Source of the DNA: Azophilus sp965247035
Lineage (GTDB): Bacteria > Pseudomonadota > Gammaproteobacteria > Pseudomonadales > Azotimanducaceae
Direction of reading: 5' to 3'
NCBI GenBank assembly: GCA_965247035.1
Contig: CBDFGJ010000001.1
Coordinates: 1,116,001 to 1,180,000 of the forward strand
Length of the DNA stretch: 64,000 nucleotides
The notes beneath the pieces were generated by a model. The model did no database searches and was not told where the DNA came from. It saw only the letters and a program-made list of their open reading frames with translations. Below, piece by piece: positions 16,797 through 26,258 of this stretch (the first letter of the stretch is position 1; every line of letters begins with the position of its first letter). Both the position numbers and the translations under genes were made by a program.

Positions 16797-17726
16797 CTAC
16801 AGCAACGCCTCAAATTCCGGCAGCGCTTTGAATAGATCCGCTACCAAGCCGTAGTCAGCGATTTGGAAAATGGGCGCATCCCCATCCTTGTTGATGGCGA
16901 CGATGACCTTGCTGTCCTTCATCCCGGCCAAGTGCTGGATGGCGCCAGAAATGCCGACGGCGATGTAGAGTTCGGGAGCGACGATTTTCCCGGTCTGACC
17001 AACCTGCATATCGTTCGGCACGAAGCCCGCGTCCACCGCGGCGCGGGATGCGCCAATGGCGGCACCGAGTTTGTCTGCAATGCCCTCAAGCAGTTCAAAG
17101 TTCTCGCCGCTGCCCATGCCACGGCCGCCGGAGATGATAACGCCGGCGGCAGTGAGCTCCGGCCGCTCGGACTTGGCGATTTCGTCGCGAATGAAACGGG
17201 AGACCCCGGCTTCGTGTACCGCATCCACGGCCACAATCGGGACCGAGCCGCCGGCAGGCACCACCGGATCAAAGGCGGTGCCGCGTACGCTAACCACCTT
17301 GATGGAGTCGTTCGACCTGACCGTAGCGATGGCGTTGCCGGCATAGATGGGCCGCTTGAAGGTGGCGTCGTCCACCACCGCCACGATGTCGGATATTTGC
17401 GCCACATCAAGCAAGGCGGCCACCCGCGGCAGAAAGTTCTTGCCGGTGGTGGTGTGGGCGGCCAGGATGTGGCTGTAGCCCTGCCCTATTTCCGCCACCA
17501 AGGGGGCGATGTTTTCCGCCAATTGATGGTCGTATGCGGCTTGGTCCGCCAGCAGAATCTTGCCCGCACCGACAATTTTTGCCGCCTCGTCAGCAATGGC
17601 GGCGCAGTTGGCGCCAGCCACCAGCACGTCAAATCCGCCGCCAATGGCTTCAGCCGCGGCAACCACCACCAAGGTGGCCGGCTTCAGGGATTCGCCGTCA
17701 TGCTCGGCAACAACCAAACTGCTCAT
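16797..17726 (-). CDS. etfA: Electron transfer flavoprotein subunit alpha
   Basis: The 309-residue subunit binds FAD through its C-terminal domain, visible as YIAVGISGAIQHLAGMKDSK near residues 252-271 and IVAINKDGDAPIFQIADYGL after it. The middle part has ISGGRGMGSGENFELLEGIA, also family-specific. With EtfB it carries electrons from acyl-CoA and other dehydrogenases to the quinone pool through ETF-ubiquinone oxidoreductase, which is not in this window. It overlaps etfB by four bases (ATGA), so the two are translationally coupled. An acyl-CoA ligase elsewhere in the window fits a fatty-acid-oxidising host. Confidence 0.95.
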   Translation of the reverse strand: MSSLVVAEHDGESLKPATLVVVAAAEAIGGGFDVLVAGANCAAIADEAAKIVGAGKILLADQAAYDHQLAENIAPLVAEIGQGYSHILAAHTTTGKNFLPRVAALLDVAQISDIVAVVDDATFKRPIYAGNAIATVRSNDSIKVVSVRGTAFDPVVPAGGSVPIVAVDAVHEAGVSRFIRDEIAKSERPELTAAGVIISGGRGMGSGENFELLEGIADKLGAAIGASRAAVDAGFVPNDMQVGQTGKIVAPELYIAVGISGAIQHLAGMKDSKVIVAINKDGDAPIFQIADYGLVADLFKALPEFEALL

Positions 17727-18475
17727 GCGATCACCTTTGCTTCATTGCGCAGCTTATCGATCAATTCCTCGACACTCTCCACCTTCACCCCCGCCACACG
17801 TTCGTCCGGTCGTTCAACGGACAGCACCTCCACCGTCGGCGCCAAGTCCATACCGAGCTCTTCAGGGGTGATGAGGTCCATGGGCTTGCGCCTGGCCTTC
17901 ATAATGTTGGGCAGGGAGGCGTAGCGCGGCTCATTCAGGCGCAGGTCCGTGGTCACCACCGCTGGCAGGTTGACCACTATGGTCTGCAAGCCGCCATCCA
18001 CTTCCCGCGTCACCTCCAAGGCACCATCCACCACTTTCACTTCCGACGCAAAGGTGGCTTGGGACATTCCAGTCAAGGCGGCCAACATCGGCCCTGTTTG
18101 GCTGTTGTCTCCGTCGATGCTCTGCTTGCCGAGCAGGATGAGGTCGGCTTGCTCCCGATCCTGCAGCGCCTTCAACGCCTTGGCCACACCAAGCGGCTGA
18201 ACAGCGGCGTCCGTCTCGATTAAAACTGCTCTGTCCGCACCAAGGGCCAAGCAGGTGCGCAACTGCTCTTGGCACACCTTAGCGCCCACGGCGACGGCCA
18301 CCACTTCGGTTGCGATTTCGGCTTCCCGCAGCCGCACCGCCTCTTCAATGGCAATTTCACAAAACGGATTGACGGCCATTTTAACGTCGGTGAGGTCAAC
18401 GCCCGTGTTGTCGGGCTTGACCCGAATCTTCACGTTGGCGTCGACCACGCGCTTTACCGGCACCAATAACTTCAT
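17723..18475 (-). CDS. etfB: Electron transfer flavoprotein subunit beta
   Basis: The 250-residue beta subunit starts MKLLVPVKRVVDANVKIRV and contains NPFCEIAIEEAVRLREA, the conserved AMP/FAD domain entry. LGKQSIDGDNSQTGPMLAAL near residues 120-139 and the signature VVTTDLRLNEPRYASLPNIMKARRKP follow. It pairs with EtfA to form the soluble electron carrier. It is the promoter-proximal gene; its upstream region holds only an IS481-like fragment and no recognisable gene. Confidence 0.95.
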   Translation of the reverse strand: MKLLVPVKRVVDANVKIRVKPDNTGVDLTDVKMAVNPFCEIAIEEAVRLREAEIATEVVAVAVGAKVCQEQLRTCLALGADRAVLIETDAAVQPLGVAKALKALQDREQADLILLGKQSIDGDNSQTGPMLAALTGMSQATFASEVKVVDGALEVTREVDGGLQTIVVNLPAVVTTDLRLNEPRYASLPNIMKARRKPMDLITPEELGMDLAPTVEVLSVERPDERVAGVKVESVEELIDKLRNEAKVIA

Positions 18476-18594
18476 GCAGTCCTCTGGGTTGATTGCGGGG
18501 TGCGCGATGGCCCTCGAAGGGCCGGAACGAATCGCGGGGCTGTTGTTCTAGGGGGGCATATTGTGGCGACAGCACCTAGGGAGGTCAATAGTGT

Positions 18595-18858
18595 GTACGG
18601 GCTCAGTACATTTCGGAATTTTTTCGATCAGACAGCGAGGGAGAGCTTGCGCGGGAATTCGGCCGGAGCCAGCAAGCCGAGGGCATGGTGGGGCCGGACG
18701 TTGTGGTGGTCGAGGAGAGACCCCTCCAGAGCCCGGTTCACTTCGCCGGAGGTCGCCCCGGTGGACGGACCATAAACCCGACCGCAAGGTGCGGTTGCTG
18801 CGCTCGACGCTGCCGTGACTGTCGGGGCGGCGGGGCGGGAGGACATGGAGGGGTGTGT
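18595..18858 (-). pseudogene. IS481-like transposase 3'-end fragment 2
   Basis: The minus strand preserves SGEVNRALEGSLLDHHNVRP, HHALGLLAPAEFPRKLSLAV and the outer end CCGAAATGTACTGAGCCCGTAC, with the upstream SS/ATAPCG part out of frame. It is nearly the same as the fragment at 59780-60196. It lies between etfB and the Dyp peroxidase gene. The flanks 18476-18594 and 18859-18933 show nothing else. Confidence 0.75.
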
Positions 18859-18933
18859 CTAAGCCCCTAGACGCTCAAATCACAATGAAACAGGGCCATC
18901 CCATAGTCATGCAACCGACTACCACGCCGACGC

Positions 18934-19818
18934 CTAGGCATCTCTGAACGACTCCAGCATGGCCGCTTGCGGTGGCGCGTAGAAGAAGCTGCCACTGACG
19001 GGCTTGGAGTAGTGGAGCAGTTGGTCGTGCCGGCCATCTTCAGTTTGGCCGTACATGGATTCCAACAACCAACCGAACCGGGCTTGATCGGCGCTGAAGG
19101 CTAGAAAGTAGAGTCCGGGATCCTGAAGGCCGCCCACTGGGCTACTTCTCCGGTAGATCTTAACCGCTTCGCCGCCACGCTTGATGTCTGTGCGGCTGAC
19201 GTGGCTGTCCGGCGGCATGACGTCCCCTTGCAGCTCAATGCTGTCCTTCTTGGTGCGCCCTATCACGCGCTCCTGGGCAGCAACCATCAATGCACCGAAG
19301 GCGTCAAGACGATGCACCCAGCGCTGCGTCAGCACGAAGCAGCCGCCGGCGCAATCTCCGTCGGCGATGAGCGCCACCGCCTGCCGAGCATCCTCCTTGG
19401 GGTTGGCCGAGCCGTCCACGAAACCAGTGAGGTCACGGTTGTCTCGGAAACGAAAGCCATGCTCATCCCGGCTGAGGTCCGCGCCGCTGCGCAACTCATT
19501 TCGCCAAGCCAAGGCTCGGGCGAACAGTTCATCGCGCCGCTCGCCGTGCAGCCAGATGAACAGATCCTGCTGCGTTTGTGGCGCAACGAAGCCTGCGCCT
19601 TCAACGGCGCTGAAGCTGCGGGCTCCCGTCGGCAGCGACAGCGAAGGCAGCGACTTGGCGAAGTCCACGCCAAAGGCGATGATCTGCTCACCATCAACGA
19701 CCGGCGACGACGCCAAGGCACGACCGGGCAGCAGCGCCGGCTGGTCAAAGACCTTGAACTCCATGAAGATTTGGTGGGCGGTGTCTTCGCGGAAAATGCC
19801 CGGTTGATGGGTGCTCAT
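18934..19818 (-). CDS. Dyp-type haem peroxidase
   Basis: The 294-residue protein contains the Dyp hallmark GXXDG as NRDLTGFVDGSANPKEDAR near residues 129-147. The distal Asp and proximal region appear in FVLTQRWVHRLDAFGAL, and the C-terminal half has SHVSRTDIKRGGEAVKIYRRS and GLYFLAFSADQARFGWLLESM. Such enzymes use hydrogen peroxide to oxidise phenolic or dye-like substrates. There is no signal peptide and no encapsulin gene nearby. ATG 19818 has AGGTGAG just upstream and is preferred to GTG 19827. It follows topA after about 20 bases on the same strand, so the two may be co-transcribed. Confidence 0.9.
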   Translation of the reverse strand: MSTHQPGIFREDTAHQIFMEFKVFDQPALLPGRALASSPVVDGEQIIAFGVDFAKSLPSLSLPTGARSFSAVEGAGFVAPQTQQDLFIWLHGERRDELFARALAWRNELRSGADLSRDEHGFRFRDNRDLTGFVDGSANPKEDARQAVALIADGDCAGGCFVLTQRWVHRLDAFGALMVAAQERVIGRTKKDSIELQGDVMPPDSHVSRTDIKRGGEAVKIYRRSSPVGGLQDPGLYFLAFSADQARFGWLLESMYGQTEDGRHDQLLHYSKPVSGSFFYAPPQAAMLESFRDA

Positions 19819-19837
19819 ATCGCTCACCTATGGTTGG

Positions 19838-22615
19838 TTAATCGTTCTGCTTTACTGCCGCCTTGGTGCCGGCTCGCCGGGTTGGGCGCTTGGGCGCGGC
19901 CCCTTTTTTCCGCCTCCGCGAAGCACCCTTGCCTGCACGCCCCTTTTTGGCGGATGCGCCGCTTTGGGGAGCGGCGGCGCTTGCCACCCACTCGCCGTCC
20001 TTATAATAGGCCGCCCACCCGGTCCGCTCGCCGCCTTCGGTTTCGGATGCCACGAACTGCTGCTTGGTTTTGCGGCTGTAGCGAATGACCGTGGGCACCC
20101 CGTCCGGGTCCGCCACAGGGGCCAACAGCAGGTATTTGAATTTCGGGTCCACCTCATTGGCGTGAGGCAGCAGTTCAGACACAAGAGGCGGTCGAGTTTC
20201 ACGGTTTTTGGGAAACTTGCTGGCGGCCAAGAAAATCCCGGCGGCACCGTCCCGCAGCAGGTAATGGTCATCCACTCCCCGGCAGCGCAATTCCGGCATA
20301 GGCACCGGGTCGGCCTTCGGCGGCGCCGGCTGGCCATTGCGCAACAGCTTGCGCGTGTTCTTGCAGGCGGTGCAGCCAAAGTACTTGCCAAAGCGGCCCG
20401 TCTTTAATTGCATCTGCTTGCCGCAGCGGTCGCATTCCAGCACTGGGCCGTCGTAGCCTTTTATGCGGAACTGCCCAAGCTCCACTGCAAAGCCGACACA
20501 ATTAGGGTTGTCCCCGCAGATGTGCAGCTTGCGTGCTTCATCGAGCAGATAGCTGGTCATGGGCGTTGCGCAGACGGGGCACTTGCGCATGGCCCGCAGC
20601 AGCTTGGACTCGCCCTCGTCGTCCTGGTCAACATCAATGGCCTCTTCACCAGCCATTGGGTTGATGGTGGCGGTGCAACGTTCCGCTCGCGGCAACTGAT
20701 AACCGGAGCAGCCTAGGAACACGCCGCTAGCGGCGGTCCTGATCTGCATTGGACGGCCGCATGTTGGGCATGGGATGTCCGTGTCGGTGGGCGCATTGGG
20801 TCTCATGCCGCCTTCAACGCCGTGGGCAATGGCCAGCTTCTCGCTGAAGGCGCCGTAAAAATCATCAAGCACCGCTTGCCACCGAACCTCGCCCGAGGAG
20901 ACTTGATCAAGCTCCTGCTCCAGCTTGGCCGTGAACCCATAATCCATGAGGTCCTCGAATTGCTCCCGCAGCCGGTCGGTGACCAGTTCGCCAATCTTTT
21001 CAGCGTGAAAGCGCCGGTTGAGGATGCTCACATATCCGCGTTCCTGAATGGTGGAGATGATGGCGACGTAGGTCGAAGGCCGCCCGATGCCGCGCTTCTC
21101 CAACTCGCGCACCAAACTGGCTTCGCTGTAGCGGGGCGGCGGCTTGGTGAAGTGCTGAACAGCCTTGGCGTCCATTAAGGCCAGCTTTTCGCCCACGGCA
21201 AGGTCCGGCAGGGGCCTATCCTCTTCGCTGCGCGATGTTGACGACATCACCTTGGTGTATCCATCGAACAATTGAATGCGTCCGCGGATGCGCAGTTCAA
21301 ACGTGCCCGCGCCAACCAAGACCGTAGTGGCCAAGTACTTCGCGTCTGGCATTTGGCAAGCGATGAATTGCCGTCGAATGAGATCATACAGTCGCGCCGC
21401 GTCCTTGCTAACGCCAGCAAGCTGCTCGGGCGCCAGCGTGACATTTGATGGCCGGATGGCTTCATGAGCTTCCTGAGCGGTGGCCTTGCTAGCGTAGAAA
21501 CGGGGACGGTCGGGTAAGTACGTGTCGCCGAATTGCTCACTGATGTGCTGGCGGCAAGCGGCAACCGCCTCCCCGCTCAGGCTGGTGGAATCCGTACGCA
21601 TATAGGTGATGTAGCCGCCTTCGTACAACCGCTGCGCCAGCGTCATGGTCTTCTTGACGCCAAAGCCCAAACGGCCGCTGGCACCCTGCTGCAAGGTCGA
21701 TGTAATGAACGGCGGAGAAGGACGGGTCTTGGTCGGGCGGTCCGTGCGGGAACTGACTGCAAAATCGGCTTGGCGCAGCCGACCAAGCGCCTTTTGCGCC
21801 GTCGCCTCATCACCGGGACGAAAACCCTTCCCGCCGTCCTTGATGACTTGAAGCCGCAGCGGCGTCTGCTCGCCTTGGCGCTGAAGGTCGGCGAACAACT
21901 CCCAATACTCCTTCGGGTCGAACGCCCTGATCTCCCGCTCCCGTTCCACCAGGAGCCGCACCGCGACGGACTGCACCCGTCCGGCCGAAAGACCCCGGGC
22001 CACCTTGGACCAAAGCAGGGGCGACAGCTCAAAACCCACCACTCGGTCCAGAAAACGCCGCGCTTGCTGGGCGTTCACCCGATTCATGTCTATCTCCGAA
22101 GGCGACCGGAACGCCTCTTGAATGGCTCCGCGGGTGATCTCGTTGAAGACGACGCGCCGGTAACGCTCCGGTGCGCCGCCGATGGTCTCCCGCAGGTGCC
22201 AGGCGATGGCCTCGCCTTCCCGGTCCAAGTCCGTGGCTAGGTAAACCATGTCCGCTTTCCGGGCCAGCCTAGACAACTCGCTGACCACCTTCTCCTTGCC
22301 CGGCAGCACTTCGTATTCCGCCCGCCATTCATCGTGCGGGTCCACGCCCATGCGCCGGACGAGTTGGCGCCGCGCCTTGGCTTTACGTTGGGCGGCGCGT
22401 TCTTCTGGAGAAACTTTGCGCACCTTGGCCACTTCATCGCCCTTGCTCTTACGAGCGCGAGCTTTGGTTTCCGCCGCATTGCCGCGTTTGTTGCTGCCCA
22501 CCGGCAGATCCCGTATATGCCCGACGCTGGACTTGACGATGTAGTCCTTGCCCAAATAACGATTGATGGTGCGCGCCTTGGCGGGTGATTCGACGATAAC
22601 AAGTGATTGAGCCAC
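19838..22615 (-). CDS. topA: DNA topoisomerase I
   Basis: This 925-residue type IA topoisomerase relaxes negative supercoils. The TOPRIM domain begins LVIVESPAKARTINRYLG and includes YLATDLDREGEAIAWHL near residues 122-138. The catalytic tyrosine is in GGYITYMRTDSTSLSG near 332-347. Three C-terminal zinc-ribbon modules follow, with cysteine pairs in CPTCGRPM, CPVCATPM and CDRCGKQM. A Lys/Arg-rich tail ends the protein, rich in Lys, Arg and Ala. It is somewhat longer than the E. coli enzyme because of an insert after residue 45 and the tail. ATG 22615 is the only reasonable start. Confidence 0.96.
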   Translation of the reverse strand: MAQSLVIVESPAKARTINRYLGKDYIVKSSVGHIRDLPVGSNKRGNAAETKARARKSKGDEVAKVRKVSPEERAAQRKAKARRQLVRRMGVDPHDEWRAEYEVLPGKEKVVSELSRLARKADMVYLATDLDREGEAIAWHLRETIGGAPERYRRVVFNEITRGAIQEAFRSPSEIDMNRVNAQQARRFLDRVVGFELSPLLWSKVARGLSAGRVQSVAVRLLVEREREIRAFDPKEYWELFADLQRQGEQTPLRLQVIKDGGKGFRPGDEATAQKALGRLRQADFAVSSRTDRPTKTRPSPPFITSTLQQGASGRLGFGVKKTMTLAQRLYEGGYITYMRTDSTSLSGEAVAACRQHISEQFGDTYLPDRPRFYASKATAQEAHEAIRPSNVTLAPEQLAGVSKDAARLYDLIRRQFIACQMPDAKYLATTVLVGAGTFELRIRGRIQLFDGYTKVMSSTSRSEEDRPLPDLAVGEKLALMDAKAVQHFTKPPPRYSEASLVRELEKRGIGRPSTYVAIISTIQERGYVSILNRRFHAEKIGELVTDRLREQFEDLMDYGFTAKLEQELDQVSSGEVRWQAVLDDFYGAFSEKLAIAHGVEGGMRPNAPTDTDIPCPTCGRPMQIRTAASGVFLGCSGYQLPRAERCTATINPMAGEEAIDVDQDDEGESKLLRAMRKCPVCATPMTSYLLDEARKLHICGDNPNCVGFAVELGQFRIKGYDGPVLECDRCGKQMQLKTGRFGKYFGCTACKNTRKLLRNGQPAPPKADPVPMPELRCRGVDDHYLLRDGAAGIFLAASKFPKNRETRPPLVSELLPHANEVDPKFKYLLLAPVADPDGVPTVIRYSRKTKQQFVASETEGGERTGWAAYYKDGEWVASAAAPQSGASAKKGRAGKGASRRRKKGAAPKRPTRRAGTKAAVKQND

Positions 22616-22751
22616 AGTTGATTCCAGCTGATTGATGCACCCTCAGGGGGCTGCGGGGATTGGGCGACGTTTATAAGGTCAAGAAAAATGCGATGTCAAG
22701 GTTCTTCGGCGCCCAGCTTTCATGGAACCACCTTAAACCGAGCGAGCCGGA

Positions 22752-22873
22752 CCCTGATTGGGTTCCGCATGGGCTTGGCGCAGGGGCTGCCGACGCACAG
22801 TTCCATCGTCGTGCCAAGGGATGGGCGCAAGAACGAGTGTAACGCATCGGCAGCCTTCGCCCCAAGCACACTC
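22752..22873. repeat. Dispersed hairpin repeat, copy 2
   Basis: The segment contains GGGGCTGCCGACGC and GCATCGGCAGCC as diverged arms around CCATCGTCGTGCC and GATGGGCGCAAGAACG, the same centre as in copy 1 and in the same orientation. It lies upstream of topA and downstream of the anchored hypothetical gene. Both are read leftward, so it may be the terminator-like end of the latter. The rest of 22616-22751 shows no gene. Confidence 0.6.
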
Positions 22874-22877
22874 TACT

Positions 22878-23507
22878 TCAGGTCCGGCCGCCAGGGTTGG
22901 ATCTCCCTTGAACTCGTTCTGTTGCTTGCGTGATGGCGGGGTGGCGCGCCGCCTTGGGTGGTTCAGAATTGGTTTCCCTCAGAACCTGCGCGTTGAAAGA
23001 CGCGAGTTGGTCGCCAATTTCCACCAAGGTCGCTTTCAAGCCGACCACGATTTCGGCCCCGGCCGGAAAGCGCTCCAACCAGTAGCAGCCCACCGAGTGC
23101 CCGTGATAGTCGATGGCTACAGCGTCATGGGGCAGTCCATTGAACAAGGGCAGCAGCTCGGCCGCCAAGCCCGACACCGGTGCTAAGCCTTCGTCCGCCA
23201 CCCAGCCTGTCGGCCCCTTCAGCAACCGCCAAGGCTGCACTGCATCAAGCGCCTTGCCTAGGGGCAGCGAATAGCAAACGCTTGGATGCTCCGGCACCCG
23301 GATACGCCCGCCGGCAGTGACCCGTTCCTTGGCTGCCGCCGCCAGTTTTCGCACTGGCTTCAACTCAACAACAAGCCCTTGGCGCCGCGCTTCCTCCCGC
23401 AGCTTGGCCAGACGACGGTCCTTCTTGCTTGGCATCAGGTGGACCACCGGGCCAAACGCCAACGCCAAAACGCCAAAAATAATCAGCCAAACTGTCAGGT
23501 CGCCCAT
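22878..23507 (-). CDS. Membrane-anchored conserved hypothetical protein
   Basis: From ATG 23507 the 209-residue protein begins with one transmembrane helix (MGDLTVWLIIFGVLALAFGP). A basic segment, KKDRRLAKLREEARRQGL, follows, then a soluble domain that should face the cytoplasm. I recognise the layout from hypothetical proteins found near topA in other gammaproteobacteria, some loosely labelled YajC-like, but no function is established. Notable residues are SVCYSLPLGKAL and YHGHSVGCYWLERFP. An upstream TTG at 23525 is possible but less likely. Confidence is high that it is a real gene and low about its role. Confidence 0.7.
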   Translation of the reverse strand: MGDLTVWLIIFGVLALAFGPVVHLMPSKKDRRLAKLREEARRQGLVVELKPVRKLAAAAKERVTAGGRIRVPEHPSVCYSLPLGKALDAVQPWRLLKGPTGWVADEGLAPVSGLAAELLPLFNGLPHDAVAIDYHGHSVGCYWLERFPAGAEIVVGLKATLVEIGDQLASFNAQVLRETNSEPPKAARHPAITQATERVQGRSNPGGRT

Positions 23508-23704
23508 GATCCTGCGCCAAAACAACGATGCGGGTGGCCTATGCTAAGCGTTTTGAACAGCATCTTGGGCATCGCAATCCAAAGCGTGGGCGGCGCCAGC
23601 AGGAAAGATGGCCGGAACAACCGTCAAAAAGGGTTGTTTCGGGCTTGCTTCCGTATTGTTTCGCGGCAGCAAGACAAACAAGCAAAGACGCCTCGTCAAC
23701 TCGC

Positions 23705-23732
23705 TTGACCTGAGTCTGATTATGGCTAGGCT
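23705..23732 (+). promoter_or_regulatory. Possible sigma-70 promoter of the universal stress gene
   Basis: TTGACC at 23705-23710 is a good -35 box. TAGGCT at 23727-23732, 16 bases later, is a weak -10. The pair lies about 30 bases before the uspA start. The rest of 23508-23761 has no gene. Confidence 0.35.
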
Positions 23733-23761
23733 AACCGAATTGGCTTCAAGGGATGAGTCCC

Positions 23762-24214
23762 ATGTCTGGCTACAAGCGCATCCTTCTCGCGGTGGATCTG
23801 TCCGATGAGTCCGAACAGGTAGCGCAGGCGGCGGCGACGCTTGCCAGTGCAGGCGGCGCCGAATTGCATGTGGCCCATGTGGTGGAGCCCTTAAATTTCG
23901 CCTACAGCGGTGATATGCCCATGGACCTAAGCTCCGTGCAGGAGCGCATCCGCGAACAGGCCACTTCCCGCCTGTCTGAATTTGGAGTATCCCACCGCAT
24001 TCCCTCGGACCGCCAACATCTCATTTTTGGCCGCCCGGACAGCGAAATTCACTTTCTGGCCGACCGTCAGGAAATAGATTTGATCGTCGTCGGCAGCCAT
24101 GGGCGGCACGGCTTGGCGCTGCTGCTCGGCTCCACAGCGAACAGCGTATTGCACGGGGCGACCTGTGATGTGCTCGCCGTGCGGGTCGGCAAGGCCAGCG
24201 CGGAAGACGCCTGA
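23762..24214 (+). CDS. Universal stress protein, UspA family
   Basis: The 150-residue single-domain Usp starts MSGYKRILLAVDLSDESEQ. It carries the ATP-binding pattern G-2x-G-9x-G-S in GSHGRHGLALLLGSTANSV near residues 116-134. It therefore belongs to the nucleotide-binding branch of the family, which helps cells survive starvation or oxidative stress by unclear means. The ATG at 23762 has AAGGG nine bases upstream; the earlier ATG at 23753 would sit on top of that site. The slt gene follows after 21 bases. Confidence 0.9.
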   Translation: MSGYKRILLAVDLSDESEQVAQAAATLASAGGAELHVAHVVEPLNFAYSGDMPMDLSSVQERIREQATSRLSEFGVSHRIPSDRQHLIFGRPDSEIHFLADRQEIDLIVVGSHGRHGLALLLGSTANSVLHGATCDVLAVRVGKASAEDA

Positions 24215-24235
24215 GCACGGCGGAACCGACCTAAG

Positions 24236-26197
24236 TTGACGGGCGCTGATGGAAGGTTGCGTCAGGCAGCCTGTTGCTTGGTTTTAGCGCTATGGGCCAC
24301 GCCGCCTGCAATCGCCGCTAACAATTCTACGCTGTACGAGCAACGCCAAGCCTACCGACGTGCGGTGGATCTTGTGGATGCTGGTCAAGTCTCCGCCGCC
24401 TCGAAGATCCAGCAACAACAACTAGCCGGTTACGTGCTGCAGCCTTACATCACTTACCATCGCAACCGGATGAGGCTGTCCCGCTTGACCGCGGATGAAG
24501 TCAACAGTTTCCGCCAAGCCCACCCGAACCTGCCCGGCGCCCAGCGCATCTACTGGCAGTGGCTTGAACGCCAAGCCGCCCTCGGACGTTGGGCCACCTT
24601 CCTCAAGCACTACGAATCGACCGACAGCGTCGTGTTGCAGTGCCAGCGGCTGCGGGCGCTGTACGCCACCGGCGAAAAGGGCGCCGCCTTGACTGGGGTG
24701 GCGCCGCTGTGGACGGTGGGAAAATCACAGCCAAAGGGTTGCGACCCCATCTTTCACATCTGGCAGCGGGAACGGCTGACCGAAGAAATGGCTTGGCAGC
24801 GCCTGCGGCTCGCCATCAAAGCCAATCAACGCCTGCTGGCCCGATACTTGATTCGGTTCTTTTCGGGAAGCAGCAGGACTTGGGCACGGGCTTACTATGA
24901 TGTGCATGTCAATCCCAGCCGGGTTACACAGGCCAGCCGCTACCGCACAGACAATGCTCAGTCCCGGGAAGTGATCGCCCATGGATTGCGCCGGCTGGCG
25001 GCTAGCAGCGTTGAGGACGCCCAAATAGCCTGGGAAAAGTACCAGCAAACGCACAGCTTTTCCGATGCTGAGCGCCAACTGATCAACAGCCAGCTAGATT
25101 TGGCCCTGGCCGCCGAAGGGCTGCTCGACCATCCGCCCGGCTCAAGCGTGCCGCCGGAGATGGCCATCGGGTTCGCCAACGCCTACCTCAAGCACGGCAA
25201 ATGGCACCTGCTCAACTCCTGGATTGAACACCTGCCGGAAGCCGAGCAGACTACGGACAAGTGGCGCTACTGGCACGCTCGGTCCGTTGACCAGACGCAC
25301 CAGAACTCGCAGTGGGCGCGGATGGCTTACCTGTCACTGGCGGAACAGCGTTCCTACTACGGTTTTTTGGCAGCGCAACGCCTAGATACGGCCATCAGTC
25401 TAAATGATTCCTCAAAGCCGCCGTCACCCGCGAATAAGCAACTGGCGCTTGAAATCCCCGCCGTGGGCCGGGCGATTGAGCTTTTTGCAGTGGGCGATGG
25501 GGTCAACGCCCGCCGGGAGTTGGCCAACGTCATTCCTCGGCTGACCGAAGACGAGCGGCGGGCCGTAGCCTACTTGGTGCAGGAGATCGGCTACACGACC
25601 CTAGCCATTCATACCGCCAACAAAGCCGAGTTGAGGAATGATCTAGAGCTTCGTTTTCCCGTGCTTCACCTGCCCCTGTTCCAGCGGGCCAGCCACATCA
25701 CCGAGGTGCCCTTGCCGGTGCTGCTCTCATTCGCCCGGCAGGAAAGCGCCTTTGACGCCAAAGCCCGCTCCCCCGCCAACGCTCTTGGCATCCTGCAGAT
25801 GCTGCCCAGCACCGCTCGGCTGGCGGCAAGGCGGGCCGGCCTGCCAACGCCCTCAACAAATGACCTGTTTGATCCCGCGGTCAACATCAGCCTGGCCAGT
25901 AATCACATCGCGTGGCTCTTGAGGCGGTACGAGCAAGTGCTTGTCCATGTCGCCGCCGCTTACAACGCGGGTGAAAACCGTGTGGACCGGTGGCTTCGGG
26001 AGCACCCAGAGGCACCCTTGGACGTCTGGGTGGAATCCATTCCGTTCACCGAAACGCGGAACTACGTCAAGAACGTTCTCGCCTTTAGCCAGGTTTACGG
26101 CCATCTTGTAGAGGCTCCCCCATCCGTTCCGCCTGACAACGAAGTGGCCATGGCGCAATTTCCCCTAGAGCCGCCGGACAGCCAGAACAGCAAGTGA
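24236..26197 (+). CDS. slt: Soluble lytic murein transglycosylase (Slt family)
   Basis: The 653-residue periplasmic enzyme cleaves peptidoglycan glycan strands to 1,6-anhydro products. A signal peptide ends near TPPAIAA. A long alpha-helical superhelical region occupies roughly residues 30-440. The C-terminal catalytic domain has SFARQESAFDAKARSPANAL near 495-514 (catalytic Glu in RQES), GILQMLPSTARLAA and AAYNAGENRVDRWL. Length and order match Slt70. The start is a TTG (24236, or the in-frame TTG a few codons on); no ATG precedes the signal peptide in frame. It sits between uspA and tatD on the same strand. Confidence 0.92.
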   Translation: MTGADGRLRQAACCLVLALWATPPAIAANNSTLYEQRQAYRRAVDLVDAGQVSAASKIQQQQLAGYVLQPYITYHRNRMRLSRLTADEVNSFRQAHPNLPGAQRIYWQWLERQAALGRWATFLKHYESTDSVVLQCQRLRALYATGEKGAALTGVAPLWTVGKSQPKGCDPIFHIWQRERLTEEMAWQRLRLAIKANQRLLARYLIRFFSGSSRTWARAYYDVHVNPSRVTQASRYRTDNAQSREVIAHGLRRLAASSVEDAQIAWEKYQQTHSFSDAERQLINSQLDLALAAEGLLDHPPGSSVPPEMAIGFANAYLKHGKWHLLNSWIEHLPEAEQTTDKWRYWHARSVDQTHQNSQWARMAYLSLAEQRSYYGFLAAQRLDTAISLNDSSKPPSPANKQLALEIPAVGRAIELFAVGDGVNARRELANVIPRLTEDERRAVAYLVQEIGYTTLAIHTANKAELRNDLELRFPVLHLPLFQRASHITEVPLPVLLSFARQESAFDAKARSPANALGILQMLPSTARLAARRAGLPTPSTNDLFDPAVNISLASNHIAWLLRRYEQVLVHVAAAYNAGENRVDRWLREHPEAPLDVWVESIPFTETRNYVKNVLAFSQVYGHLVEAPPSVPPDNEVAMAQFPLEPPDSQNSK

Positions 26198-26258
26198 TGC
26201 TGGATTCCCATTCCCAACACTTTTCCCAACACCAACAGGACCAAGGGGCACCAGTCAG

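Noticed and set aside
16863..17924. 353-codon plus-strand open frame across etfA/etfB
   Set aside because: Antisense to two clear genes with full family motifs.
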